From Ficedula albicollis (taxonomy: Eukaryota > Chordata > Aves > Passeriformes > Muscicapidae): DNA of 64,000 bases. The position numbers were made by a program, and so were the translations under genes. Below, in pieces: positions 1 through 10,977 of this stretch. The notes below the pieces were generated by a model. It did no database searches, was not told the origin of the DNA, and saw only the letters and a list, made by a program, of their open reading frames with translations. The stretch lies in contig NC_021676.1 of the NCBI RefSeq assembly GCF_000247815.1, positions 2,329,106 to 2,393,105 on the forward strand. Direction: 5' to 3'. Position 1 is the first letter of the stretch; every line of letters starts with the position of its first letter.

Positions 1-3000
1 CACTTGTCACAGACAACAAATAAACATTTGCCAGTTTGGCTTTAGTGCAAACCCAACTCTTTGCTGTTTTGCACACATCAAATGTCAGCCCCTTGCACCC
101 TGTGACAAGAGTGAAAACACCCCCAGGTGCCTCCTGGCAGGGAAACCATCCTGACAGGGTGGGTCATGCCTGCTGGAGGAGAGGGTTGGGTTCCCAGGCT
201 TGGTGTTCACTCATCACACTCCTTTTCACACTTAGAACAGCAACCTGCATGCAGATTCTGGGCTTGGCCTCGTCTGATTTCAGCCATCTGAAAGGCAGAC
301 ATGTAATCTTATCTTCCAGCTTCTCTCCATCCTCAGCTAGAGGTTCTGAAATTTTCCAAGTGAAGGAATTACCCCTCCAGGTTCCTTTTCTCCTATCCCC
401 AGCTTAGAGATTCTTTAGACAATGAACTTGGATAAAAAAGCTCCCTAAAATTATGGGTGTTCTAATTATCCTTGGCTATTGTGTCTAATTAGAAGCACAC
501 AGATTTTTTTTTTTTCTCCCAATAGCTAATAGGCAAATGTGTATTTATTTATTTTTTGTTTGTATTCAGCCTGCTGGGTAGATTTCCTTTCATTGTAATT
601 AGATTCAGGTACTCACATCAGATGTTCTACACAGAGTAAACATTAAGATTCCTGAATTTTCATTGCATCTCTTATATGCAATGAATATTTCTATGCAAAT
701 TTGCTCAAATTTTACAGCATAAATCCTCAATATTAGTGTTTTTGTAGTCCTTTCTTTGAATTTTAGTGGCATATTTTGAGGGAATTCCAGACAAGCACTG
801 CCAAAACAGTAATAGGCTTCAATAACTGCCTTTTGTAGACTGAAGTGACAGCTTTGAGGTTGGAAAATTTTATCTTTTCTTTAATATTCAGTAGTTTTAC
901 ACTGACAAGAAACACATTTTTGAGTCAATAGGCTGAAATCTGATAAGAAGCATTTAAAAACCCAAGTAGATTGATTGTGTGCAATCATTGCAGGAGAGTG
1001 ACTCCAGCTAACAAAAAGCTCAATCTTCTCCTGCCTCACGGTGACAATTCTGCTTTATGGGGAAGGAGCTGTGCAGCACAATATCTGCAGCACATAAGCT
1101 GCAAATGTGACCCTTTAGATTCTTTTTTTTTCCCCCCCTGCATTTAAAAGGCTTGTTTAGAATTTCACAGACTTGTTTTCTTTGCCAATTTCCCCAGCAT
1201 CATTTTTATGAGCCAGCTCAGACAGTCTTTACTTTTCAGATGTCAAGGCCTTGTGTTACATTTCCTACATTACCAGGCGGGCACGGTGCTAAATGTCTCT
1301 GCTGCAATTAAAACAAACAAACAGCAGCTTGGATCTGCCAAGACAGGAAGCTCTGACTTTGTGCACGCCTCCATAAAATGATGAATATTTTCAGATTATC
1401 TGTAGTAACCAGCGTGATACCCAATGCTCACATTTGTCTCTCACACAGAGATGAACTTTGAAAACAATGCTAATTACATTTGGAGTGTCTATACTTATAT
1501 GTAGATTGATTATGTATCTTTTTCCATCAACTTTCAGTTTTTAAATCACTCTGCTCCAACCTGGTCTCTGCAGTTTGAATCACTTCAAAGCATTTGCACA
1601 GCAAAAGCAAGAGTCCCTTTATATTTTCTAGAAATAAGCCTGTAAGATTTCCTGGGGAAAAAGCCTTTTTAAATAGTATTAAAAGAATTCCAAGTAGGTC
1701 TCCTTTGTCATTACAGCTCTTGATTATATTGATTTTAACAGATATTTTTATGCAAACCAAAAATTTTACATATCTATAAAATGCTAATGAATAAAATTAG
1801 CATTGCACTGCAGACAGCCCAGTGGATCTCAGTGTACCTGTTAGCTGGAAAAGTTGCTCATTTTTCCTGCTTGCCTGTTTCTTTTTTTCCCCAAAGTATT
1901 CAAAATATTCACCTTTCCTCCCACCTACTCATTTCTCTTATAATCACTTCATTTTTCAGACTGGTTTTAACTTCCCTCTGTACACAGAAGCTTGATCTAC
2001 ACAGCAGAGAAGAAAAACTGCACATCCTTTTATAGAAGAGCTGAAATTTGGAAAGTTTAGACAAGCTTTTGGGTACAGCCTTTTATCATCTCTGGTAACT
2101 CCACAACAACTCAAGCTAAGCACAGGTTAAAAGCAATTTCTCTTAGTTTAATCTCATTATGTTAATCAACTCTTTTACTACATGCATAACAGCTGCAGTG
2201 GCAATGAGTAACTCCATTTCAGTGCCTTGTAAAATGTCCTTTTTTCTTTGCACATCCTACTCATCTGCTCTAGAACACATCACAGCTGGTGGCTTACAGC
2301 TACAGGTTAAAATCTAGTACAGAGCTTCCAGGCACCTCATTCATCTGTCTCATGGGTGGGTGTACACAGGAACCTTCCTTTTTATAATTACAGACTAAAT
2401 CCTGGTGGAGAAAAACAGTGAGAAGAGGTAACACCAATTCCGTAGTGAAAACACAATGAATGCATGGACCTACAGAATTTGGTTTCTGCTTTCAATTAAA
2501 TATGAAGACCTAGATGTCACATCCGAAACACATCTACTGTTAGAGCTTTAGCTTTGAGCATTAAATTAGCACCAGAAAAAGACATCTAAACCACAAAAAT
2601 AATAAAAAATAAAAGTGGAAATACATTGTTAGTCCCACTGTTACCAGATATGCCATGTTCTCATATTGGGATAGGAATGCAAGGACCAGGACCCAAAGGA
2701 GAAATAGAGTCCACAAATACCTTCTTAAAACATGACTTTCATGACCATTCAGGGGAGGAGAGCTGTCTTCTGGTTGCTGCAGGAAGAACCTTCTTGCTCA
2801 TTTCCTCTTTGCTTGACACGAGGCACTTCTAAGGAGGAGCAGAGTCGGGGCTGCTCCAGCTCCAGCTCAGCCCTAAGGCCACACCTGGGAAACCTGAGGA
2901 AAAGGCAAAAATGCTGAAATATCACATAGGCAGCAACATTGTCTGCTGCTGGGAAACAAATGTTCTTTTTTAAACAAATCCATGTGCATGTTCTAGCGAG

Positions 3001-4720
3001 CCCTTACCTCAGCCCCAATTACCAAGCAGGAGTTGGAGCCCGTCCCACAGGCAAGAGGTGTTTTTTGAACACTTTGGTGAAAATGTTGCACTTTGTAGGG
3101 CTGGCCAGCAAATCCCTGGGGTTCAGGAATTTCCACCTTGACCGAGCAGGGCTCCAGGTGCTCCCTGTGTCTGCAGGGAGGAAAGCAGAATTCTGCAATT
3201 CCCCTGCAGCTCTGCAGTGACACCAGTGACAAAATTCTGCACTTCTCCAGGTACCACACACCTGCCTTGCTCTGTTCTTGTCTTGCCAGATCTCTGTGAA
3301 ATTCCACACTTCCCTCCCCTCCAGAGGTGGCCCTGCAAAATATTGCCAACCCCATGCAAATATTGCCAACTCCATCCAAATCAGGGAAACCCTTCAGCTC
3401 CATAAATTTCCATCCATTTTCTTAATTCTGAGGTTGAATATATTATCTAGCCTAGCAACTGATGTGTCAGCAGTTATTGGCTGTAAGGGAATACACTTGT
3501 GCACAATTCTAATGCCAAAATAAATAATATTTTCCTGCTTGAAAGGGTCCTGCAGACATAAAAGCCATTACTGCATCAAAGAATAAGATATTACTGCCTT
3601 AGTGTCAGGCCAACCAGAGCTGCTCTTTAAATACGGACTAAAATAAGATAGAAAAATGCATGAAATGTTGTTTCATTAGTTCCTTGTTTGATGGTTATTT
3701 CTTTATATCACATTCATGGTGAGAGGATAATCCCTTTAGCTCAACAACAACTCATTAACCATGTTCTCTCAATTAGAAATAGCATATTTTCTAACAAAGC
3801 AAACACCATAAACACTCCTGCCTCCAGCTCATAATGATTTTCTATAAGTAAATGTATCAGAGGCATAGTACAAGGAGGGAGCTTGGTACAAAGAGAAATG
3901 ACACAGAAATGGAAGATGTTTCTGATTATATAAAGCTCAATTGCTGTACACATTGTGTGTGAATATTTTTGCTGCTTACCTGCTACTCAGGCGCATGAAG
4001 CAACTGCAAATAAAGTTAAATTTTCTTGACTTTCTGACAGTTTGGGGCTTCCCAGTAAAAGGAAATTTGGAAAGCTGAAAATGGGAGAAAAGCGTTGCTG
4101 GGGGAATACTTTTAAACAACTTATGTTTCGGAAACCCAAAGAAAACAGTGCAAAGGAGAAAACTGCTTTTGTGGATCTAGTTTATTAATAAGCATTGTAA
4201 TTAACAAGACAACATGCTGTACAGAAACCTGAAATAGAACTACTGCAAATTTACTGGACTTTAAATGCTGCTGGACTGTAGTATATGTGTCCAGCTGCCT
4301 TGTTTGTAGAGTGTGGTTAGGGCTGTTTCAATACACAGACATACACTGCTCACTCCAGATCCTGCAGTATGCCATAGAGCAGGGAGATTTCCCAGAAATA
4401 CAAACTCAAATATTTACAAGAAATCGTCAATCTCTTTCTTCACTAGGGATAACATAAGTTATACACAATTTTCCTATATATACCAAATAAAATCTTTGCC
4501 TTCAACTTTACTTTGTGTCTGCACAAACCAATTCCTTCCCATTTGTTTACCCTGCTAAATCAGGGCAGTAAACTGCAGTGTGCTCATTTAATTGCTTATC
4601 ATTGATTAAGGGTCGGTATTCAACCTGCAAAAGGAAAACATGAGAAATCAAATAAAGCCAAGCATAAATTTTCCAACTTTAAAACCTCAGCTTGACTCAA
4701 ACAACCTTGAACTAATCAAC
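1..4720. other. Intergenic flank 3' of the protocadherin gene; nothing recognised
   Basis: AT-rich sequence with only short, low-complexity frames. The GC-richer patch at about 2990-3400 has frames open on both strands, which argues against coding, and contains a small local repeat of GCAAATATTGCCAACTCC-like units (about 3335-3378). I saw no RNA gene or mobile element boundary. Confidence 0.5.
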
Positions 4721-5135
4721 TGATGCCTTAAGTTTCAGTTTTCAAATTTTCCAGACTCTGCACTGCACTGGTGTGTGACTCTGAGCTCCATATAAAGTGT
4801 CACAAGTTCTCCTCCCAGCTCAGTCACACAAAACAATCCTTTTCCAGCCCAGAACCAAGGACACGCTGCAGCTCCAGCCCCAAAAAGTGCAAACAGAGAG
4901 AATTGAGGAGAGAATCTGGGAGGGTGGGACTGCAGAACCTGGAGCTGGGATTGGACAATGAACCCAGTGTGGAAATGGACCAGAACTTATAAAAGTGTGA
5001 AACTTGTGACTCAAAGTCCATCTTGGGTGTAGCCACAGCCAGGCTCTTGCACTGCCCAAGGTGAACCCTTTGAAGTCTTTTAATAAATCCCTGCTTTAGT
5101 CCTTTAACTCTGCCCAGCCTCTATTCCAGGCATCA
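4721..5135 (+). mobile_element. Solo LTR of an endogenous retrovirus, intact ends
   Basis: The 415-bp element begins TGATGCC and ends GGCATCA, a perfect 7-bp terminal inverted repeat of the TG...CA type. It is flanked on each side by CAAC (4717-4720 and 5136-5139), a 4-bp target duplication as left by gammaretrovirus-like integrases. Inside are a TATAAAAG box at 4988-4995 and AATAAA at 5082-5087, giving the U3-R-U5 layout. No internal viral genes adjoin it, so it is a solo LTR left by recombination. Two diverged relatives lie at about 34.3 and 37.6 kb. Confidence 0.8.
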
Positions 5136-5316
5136 CAACCTTTACCAGTGGAAATATTTCAGCTCTGCCTTTGGCTGGACCATGCTGGAAGCAGGGGAGT
5201 AGTGGTGGGTTTGGGCTGATTTGGAATTCCCCATGGATTACAGCATGCTCAGGATGCAACAGAGCCAAGCTTCCCTTCTCAGGAAAATCCTGAGCAACTG
5301 CAGGCACAGTGGGGTC

Positions 5317-5697
5317 AGGGATGCAAAGGGATGCTAAGGTGGGCTAAGGGATGTGAAGGGATGTGAAGGGATGCAAAGGGATGTGAACGGGTGCAAAGGG
5401 ATGCTCAGAGATGTGAAGGGATGCAAAGGGGTGCTAAGGGATGCTCAGAGAAGTGAAGGGATGCAAAAGGATGCTCAGAGATGTGAAGGGATGCTAAAAG
5501 ATGCTAACGGATGCTAAAGGATGCTAAGGGATTCTAAGGGGTACTAAGGGACGCTAAGGGATGCAAAGGGATGTGAAGGGATGCAAAGGGGTGCTAAGGA
5601 ATGCTAAGGGATGCTCAGAGATGTGAAGGGATAGTAAGGAATGCTAGGGAATGCTAAGGAATGCTAAGGGATGCAAAGGGGTGCTAAGGGATGCTCT
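5317..5697 (+). repeat. 10-bp minisatellite, GGGATGCTAA/GGGATGTGAA family
   Basis: About 38 imperfect units of roughly 10 bp, mostly GGGATG followed by CTAA, TGAA or CAAA, with a recurring higher-order variant CTCAGAGATG. The array lies between the solo LTR and the presumed 3' UTR end. Units differ in two or three positions, which suggests an older, shuffled array rather than a fresh expansion. Confidence 0.9.
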
Positions 5698-6146
5698 GGT
5701 CCAGCCCAGAGCCCCAGCTGGGCTCAGCACCACAGAAAGTTGCTGTGTGAGCTGCCTGGTTCTAGCACTGAGAATCCTCAGCTCCCATTAGCACGGGCTC
5801 CTTGCCATGCTAATTAGCTAAATGACCCTGCATCCGGCCAGCTCACCCCGAGAGCAGGTGCTGCAGTCTCTGTCTGGCCAGGCAGACATGCTTAATTATT
5901 CTTTAGAATTAAGTTACACTTCAGAATACAGCACAGCTCAGGAAAACAAAAACCAGCATCTTTTACTTCAAACAGTTGGACTCGGTTCTTTCTTTTAACA
6001 GGTTTTTTTGTTGCTTGTTTGTTTTTTTTTTTTAGCATTGGCTGCTTAAAATATGGAAATAATCCTTTTTGCAATACTCAGGGGTGCAACAAGCATGAGT
6101 TTGGAGGGGGAAATAATCTAGACTCGACTGTGTGACACATCACTTT
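5698..6146. other. Short intergenic spacer just beyond the 3' UTR
   Basis: GC-moderate sequence at 5698-5890, then AT-rich sequence with a T run at about 6023-6034. No gene or element was recognised. The part near 5800-5830 contains TAATTAGCTAAATGA, a homeodomain-type AT core, but a regulatory role cannot be shown from sequence alone. Confidence 0.4.
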
Positions 6147-9100
6147 GAAGGCAAAGGTTTTCCTTTATTATTGTTACACCGTATGGAACAAATCTAATCA
6201 TGTAACTAGCATTTTACTGTATATTGTATATAGAATTGTTTTCTCCACAAATTCACACAAGTAAGATAAAATAAGTTAAATGACTAAAAAAGAAAAAAAA
6301 ATACACAAAAATATACAGTCTATGTACTAGATAAATTATTTATATATATGGCAAGATGTGTAACGAGTCTCTAGTAACATTATTCCTCTGGATACTGACA
6401 GAAAAATGTTGCCTCAAATGTGAATTTTTATATATTTGAGATACAATATATAAAAATGAGGGTAAAATTTATCCCCTGATAAAGTGTGTATTTACAATTA
6501 ATTGTTCTGTATCTCGTTTACTGAATTTTAGAACATCAAACACATTTTCACAGATATAATGTTTAATACTTCTTATAATCAGACTCATCTTTATAGTGCT
6601 TTTTGTTTAAGTATTTTTATTGTTGTTTGGTTTGGGTGTTTTGTTGGGTTTTTGTTTGTTTTCAAGGGAAGAGGGATGGTTAAGTGCTTCTCTACCTTTG
6701 GGGATAAAAACTAAATTAACCCCAAAATATTTAAATTAAGTGAAGTTTGTTGGGGTTTTTCCCCTACCAATGAAAAAAAACCCACTAATTCTGGGTCCTT
6801 CACCTTTTCCTATAAAAATCCTCAAATTGTAGAAATGAATTATTTGCCAGGAAATTTCAGTTACAATTTTCATCCCCAAAAGAACAGTTTCAGGCGAAAA
6901 AAAGAAAAAGAAAGAAAAAAAAAAAAAAGGAGTGTTTTCCAATGGAGCTGCCAATTCCATAAACCTTTGGTATAGCAGCATCTGTAATAAAAGCTAAAGA
7001 CCTCTGCTTACAATAGGAGGAATTACTGTCAGCATTATTCTAAATTTGCACAATTAGCATGTTTGGTAAATCTGTGTAAACTACAGATAAGCTGATTTTT
7101 TGCATAGCCCTGAAAAGAATTGCCAAATTCTCTCCTCATGATGTCTCCAAAGCAAACAACAAAGGGCTTTGTATACATTAGGTATGAATTAATTTGTCAA
7201 TTTTTTAATTGGCCTGGAATTGGAAATGAGATGTGTCAGTACCCAAAGGATTATGAATTTTTTTTCCAGGATTTACATGCAACTGGAAGCCAGTGTGCCA
7301 CATCTTTTCTAAATGTTATTGAAAACTACCTTAACAAAAGAAAAAAAAAAAAAAGGCAAAAGAAGTACATCATTAGATAATCTGATGTCCATTAATTAAA
7401 CCCTATCAGTAGGTTAAAAGTGAAGATTTTTTTTATTTTTTTATTTTTTATTTTGCACATAAAATCTAAATGTGGTTTGAATAGATTTACAGTGGGGACA
7501 GCAATATATAAAGCTACTTATACCTGCTGGGCACATAAGAGAAGCTCTTTTAGCATTCATTGGAAACCCTCAACAACTTGAACTTCTGGAAATTTTACAA
7601 GCAGTTAATATTACAGCATTTTTACACACAGTTTTGTTTATAAATTACAGATTTAAGTTACATTATGAAGCCTACATAGAGTTCTACCCATAGGAAATAT
7701 TCACACACTGTTTTCCCCCTCCATACAGCTTCGATTGTCTCACTTAATGTAGCAATAAAACAAAAAAAGTTATGCATTTTCTTAAAGGAAAGATTTCTTG
7801 GTATGTACATACTGCAAATGATGAAATGGCTAAAGACCCAACAAAGTACTAGAAGGAAATGCTAGAAGGAAAACATGTTTTTTCATCTAAGAAAGGACTC
7901 TCCTTTTCATCCACTGTGGAATTTACCAAGAGAATATATTCTCCAACACATAGAACATTGAAAAAAACCCTTCTTTAAAGAGAATCACCTTGAGCCTTTT
8001 TCAGATAATATGATCAGTGTTTATATTTATCAGATATTATGATCATATACTTTCAGATAATATGATCATTGTTTATATTTATCCAACTTTCATTACCTAG
8101 ATCCTTCCTTCCTAGCTGAGCACTATCAGTCATTCTCTAACAACTAATCCACAATGACAAGTACTTCTTAATCTAACAGGTTTGTCATGAAGTAACTAAT
8201 ATTATAGTTAAACTTTTACTGGATGCTTACTAGAGGTGAATATAGCTGTAAAAAAAGCAGTACACATCACTATTAAATATTCTTTAAAACACTGGTAGCT
8301 TGCAGCCACGACATCACATCAGCCAAAAAAACTACCCCACTTCCTACTGTTTTCAGCAGTGCCCATGAAATTTTCAACTAACAGGAACAGTAGCCAAAGC
8401 AAATACCTTGGAATAAGTATCTGCTAGTTATAAACGCCAATAAAGAGAAAATGGAGTGATTAAGGTAGCCACAAACAGAATACTGAGTACATGTGGGAAA
8501 AGAAAACATGGCTTTTACTGGTTTTGGAAGTACCTATTCTTGGTGTTTGTTAAGTACAATATTCCACCTGGAGTAAATGTAAAGTGGAAAGATACCTAAC
8601 AGGAAAAAGAAATGTTGCCTCACAGAGCAGAGGAGATAAAAGCACCACTGTATTTGTGGGTGGTGGTGGTCTGGTGTTTACCTAATGTAATATAACTGGG
8701 AAGCAGAAAATGGGATGAAGGATGAAAATTCCAAACTGTCAAAAAATTTGGTCTCTTCTAATTACTCGTTTCTGCTCTAATTTCAGTAAAGTTTTTATTT
8801 TGAGAAGGTGGGAGGTAAGGGAGGAAAAGGAAAGCAAAAAAAAAAAAAAAAAAAAAAAAGAAAAAAAAGAGAAATAGATTTATGGCTTGAAAAACATAAG
8901 AAGCATAATGTTGTTCCTTCAATTATTATAGAAAGGAAAATATTGGAAATTAAAAAATAACATTGTTTGTTATTTGTTTCCATTTTTGATCTTGGATATC
9001 CTCTCATTGTCACCTTGTGTATTTCACACAGAAAAGCCTAGTTGGGAGCTTTCTACTTCATCTATTGCATTCTTTCAGAGAATAAATACCTGTACATTGA

Positions 9101-9707
9101 GCCAATAAAAATTAAAATAAAAATCAGTTGTCATGTACATTCTCCTTCTTAATTATATAAAAGATAAATTTTGGTGGGAAGATATACCATCCTTCTGAAG
9201 AATTAGATTTTAGGATCTTATTAATTCTATTTTATCAAGTAATCAAATGAGAAATTGCTCACTTGATCTCTAACGCTAAGCAAATGGAAGATGAAATCTA
9301 TGAATATGCTATAAATTAGAACAACAAAGAACAATTTGAGTAAGCTATTTTTAGACTGCAATATCCCCAAACTGTACTAAGGAATTGCCTTCAAAGGGAG
9401 GAAGAACTGCTGGCAGATATTCGCACTACATGGCCCGTGTAAGAAAATGAACAGGATTTTGTTTTTCCTCTGATTGTTTCTGGGTTGTGGGTTCTCTTCC
9501 CCATTTTCTGGATTTCACCAAGAACTACAATAACCACCTTTCAAGCAGGTCCTAAAGATTTCGATACCGCGTTTCGGATTTCGGGTTCTATATACACAAA
9601 CATTCACAGGCCCAACGAGCCGGCGGGGCGCGCCAGGAGCGGCGTTAGGCCGTGACTATCCACAGTCACCCTTAAAGCCTGGAACTGGGGGTTTCTCAGC
9701 CCTGCGC
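6147..9707 (-). other. PCDH11X: Probable 3' UTR of the protocadherin transcript
   Basis: This AU-rich stretch follows the stop codon on the minus strand and has no convincing ORF. It ends near a canonical AATAAA on the minus strand at 6164-6169. It holds many short A/T runs, a 52-bp imperfect duplication (8001-8083) and a run of A interrupted by G at about 8837-8868. The first 100 bases after the stop are still GC- and CpG-rich, like the exon, and composition then drops sharply. A small CpG cluster lies at about 9559-9587. Long AU-rich 3' UTRs are usual for delta-protocadherins. The extent is inferred from the poly(A) signal only; earlier poly(A) sites are possible. Confidence 0.55.
6164..6169 (-). 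terminator. Polyadenylation signal AATAAA for the protocadherin mRNA
   Basis: The plus strand reads TTTATT, which is AATAAA on the minus strand, inside GTAACAATAATAAAGGAAAA. Just upstream on the minus strand lies a TATATACAATATACAGTAAA stretch typical of UTR ends. Cleavage would fall about 15-25 bases further left, near 6140-6150. The choice of this site over weaker ones upstream is inference. Confidence 0.5.
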
Positions 9708-10099
9708 TCACAGCTGGTGCTCGTGGACGAAGCTGGAGCTGCCGCCGGCCCCCGGCGCCGGGCGGGAGGCGCCGAAGTTGGCCAGGGGGATGACCTTGAC
9801 GGGATCCTCGCCGGCGCAATGTCTCTCGCAGGTGTTGTAGAACTGGGGCCTGGGCCCAGCCTGGCCTTTGTCACTGTCGTCCTTGGGCAGCGGCCTGCCG
9901 AGGGTGTGGCGTCCCTCGGGCCCGGCTCCTCGGCCCCAGCCTGGCTGGAAGCCGAAGGACGGCAGGGAGGCGTTGGGCTGCGGGAACGGCGCCAGCGCCG
10001 GCGGCATCCAGCAGGTGTCGGAGTGGCCGAGGATGAGGCACTCCTGCGTGCAGTTCTCAGAGGCCTCGGCCAGGGCTTTCTGCAGGTTCACCTCGATAG
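9708..10099 (-). CDS. PCDH11X: 3'-terminal coding exon of a delta-1 protocadherin (PCDH11-like), cytoplasmic tail
   Basis: Seen: on the minus strand a pyrimidine-rich stretch ending CCACCCCCCAG sits just before 10099. It opens a frame of about 130 codons that ends with TGA at 9708-9710. The first codon is split (phase 1). Reading from the acceptor, the tail begins [16 protein letters not shown], then [16 protein letters not shown], a proline-rich linker, [20 protein letters not shown], and finally HEHQL. Known: delta-protocadherins are neuronal homophilic cadherins. Their tails carry a conserved CM2 block with cysteine-rich CT.EC..GHSD.CWMP. Delta-1 members also carry a PP1-binding RRVTF block, which is not in this exon. 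The E-A-S-x-N-C lead-in, the FY..xER..xx.D..KVIPL block and the EHxL end fit PCDH11 better than PCDH9. PCDH1 and PCDH7 have quite different C-termini. The repeated serine/histidine/proline linker of primate PCDH11X is absent and replaced by a short GC-rich linker. Ectodomain, membrane segment and earlier tail exons lie beyond the right edge or were not recognised. The family call is near certain; the paralogue is inferred from memory. Confidence 0.78.
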
Positions 10100-10116
10100 C
10101 TGGGGGGTGGAAAAAC
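10100..10116 (-). promoter_or_regulatory. 3' splice site (acceptor) of the terminal exon
   Basis: Read on the minus strand, this is TGTTTTTCCACCCCCCAG: a polypyrimidine tract followed by AG at 10101-10100. The conserved protein block starts immediately after it, which supports using this AG. The open frame continues a few codons into the intron before its first in-frame Met, so that Met is not a real start. Confidence 0.75.
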
Positions 10117-10230
10117 ACGAGACATCGTCAGGGGTGTGAGGAGAGAAGGAATCAAGGTCAGCAGAGCAATGCTTGGCTTACAATGGTGGCCACGGCTTGG
10201 GAGGAAAAGGCCTCCGGGCGTGGAGCTCCA

Positions 10231-10445
10231 GGGAAGGTTCAGGTGTTGGGGCCCACCATCATTAAAGCTTTATAATCACCCCTTTTACACTCAATTTTCT
10301 AGAATCAGACAACTGCTCAGATTGGAAAACATTTCTAAGACCAGAAAGGCTTCCCAGAGCGGTGGTGGATTCACCATCTCTGGATGTGTTTAAGAAAAGG
10401 CTGGACATGGCACTTGGTGCTATAGCCTATAGTTGAGGTGTTAGG
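10231..10445 (+). repeat. Tandem duplication containing part of a CR1, unit 1
   Basis: This segment recurs at 10494-10708, offset 263 bp, with no differences that I could see by eye. Its right half (from about 10345) is CR1 3'-region sequence (GGTGGTGGATTCACCATCTC, AAGAAAAGGCTGGACATGGC). Its left half (10231-10344) is unrelated unique sequence. The duplication therefore copied host flank and CR1 together after the CR1 inserted. Confidence 0.85.
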
Positions 10446-10493
10446 CTGGACATGGCACTTGGTGCTATAGCCTAGACCCTGAGTTGAGGTGTG
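10446..10493 (+). repeat. Linker between the two 263-bp units, itself a third partial CR1 copy
   Basis: The first 28 bases repeat the CTGGACATGGCACTTGGTGC segment of the CR1 found 30-45 bases upstream, then diverge (TAGACCCTGAGTTGAGGTGT). It looks like a small slippage inside the CR1, either before or during the larger duplication. Confidence 0.7.
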
Positions 10494-10607
10494 GGGAAGG
10501 TTCAGGTGTTGGGGCCCACCATCATTAAAGCTTTATAATCACCCCTTTTACACTCAATTTTCTAGAATCAGACAACTGCTCAGATTGGAAAACATTTCTA
10601 AGACCAG

Positions 10608-10772
10608 AAAGGCTTCCCAGAGCGGTGGTGGATTCACCATCTCTGGATGTGTTTAAGAAAAGGCTGGACATGGCACTTGGTGCTATAGCCTATAGTTGAG
10701 GTGTTAGGACATAGGTTGGACTCTGTGATCTTAGAGGTCTCTTCCAACCTCATTATTCTGTGATTCTGATTC
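10608..10772 (+). mobile_element. CR1 LINE 3' end, plus orientation
   Basis: Matches the known avian CR1 3' terminal region: GTGGTGGATTCACCATCTCT, AAAAGGCTGGACATGGCACT, then GTTGGACTCTGTGATCTTAG, GGTCTCTTCCAACCT and a tail of the type ATTCTGTGATTCTGATTCTG. It is 5'-truncated, as nearly all CR1 copies are. This is the intact 3' end of the second unit of the 263-bp duplication. Confidence 0.9.
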
Positions 10773-10778
10773 TGTAAA

Positions 10779-10977
10779 GTAAAACCATTAACCCAGCACC
10801 ACCCTGTTCACCACTAAAAAATCCCCCAAGTGCCACATCCAACACCTTTCACCAGGGATGGTGAATCACCTCCTCCCTGAGCAGCCTCTTCCAAGGCTTG
10901 ATGACCCCTGCAGTGAAGAAATTTTTTCCTAATGTCCAATCTAAACCTCCTGTGGCACAACGTGATCGTGTCCTCTA
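10779..10977 (-). mobile_element. CR1 LINE fragment, minus orientation
   Basis: Reading the minus strand gives the CR1 order: AGGACACGATCACGTTGTGC, AGGTTTAGATTGGACATTAG, AAATTTCTTCACTGCAGGG, then CACCATCCCTGGTGAAAGG and GTGTTGGATGTGGCACTTGG. The last 50-60 bases of a typical CR1 3' end are missing. It lies about 6 bp from the plus-oriented copy, so the two CR1s are tail to tail and could pair as a hairpin in RNA. Confidence 0.88.

Noticed and set aside
2993..3403. Minus-strand frames up to 136 codons in a GC-richer patch
   Set aside because: Three overlapping frames on one strand and two on the other are open at once, typical of low stop density rather than coding.
5317..5697. Repeat array considered as a CRISPR
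   Set aside because: Units are about 10 bp with no spacers, in vertebrate DNA; it is a minisatellite.
9717..10275. Plus-strand frames of 135-140 codons over the exon
   Set aside because: They are antisense shadows of the GC-rich protocadherin exon; the minus frame carries the conserved family motifs.
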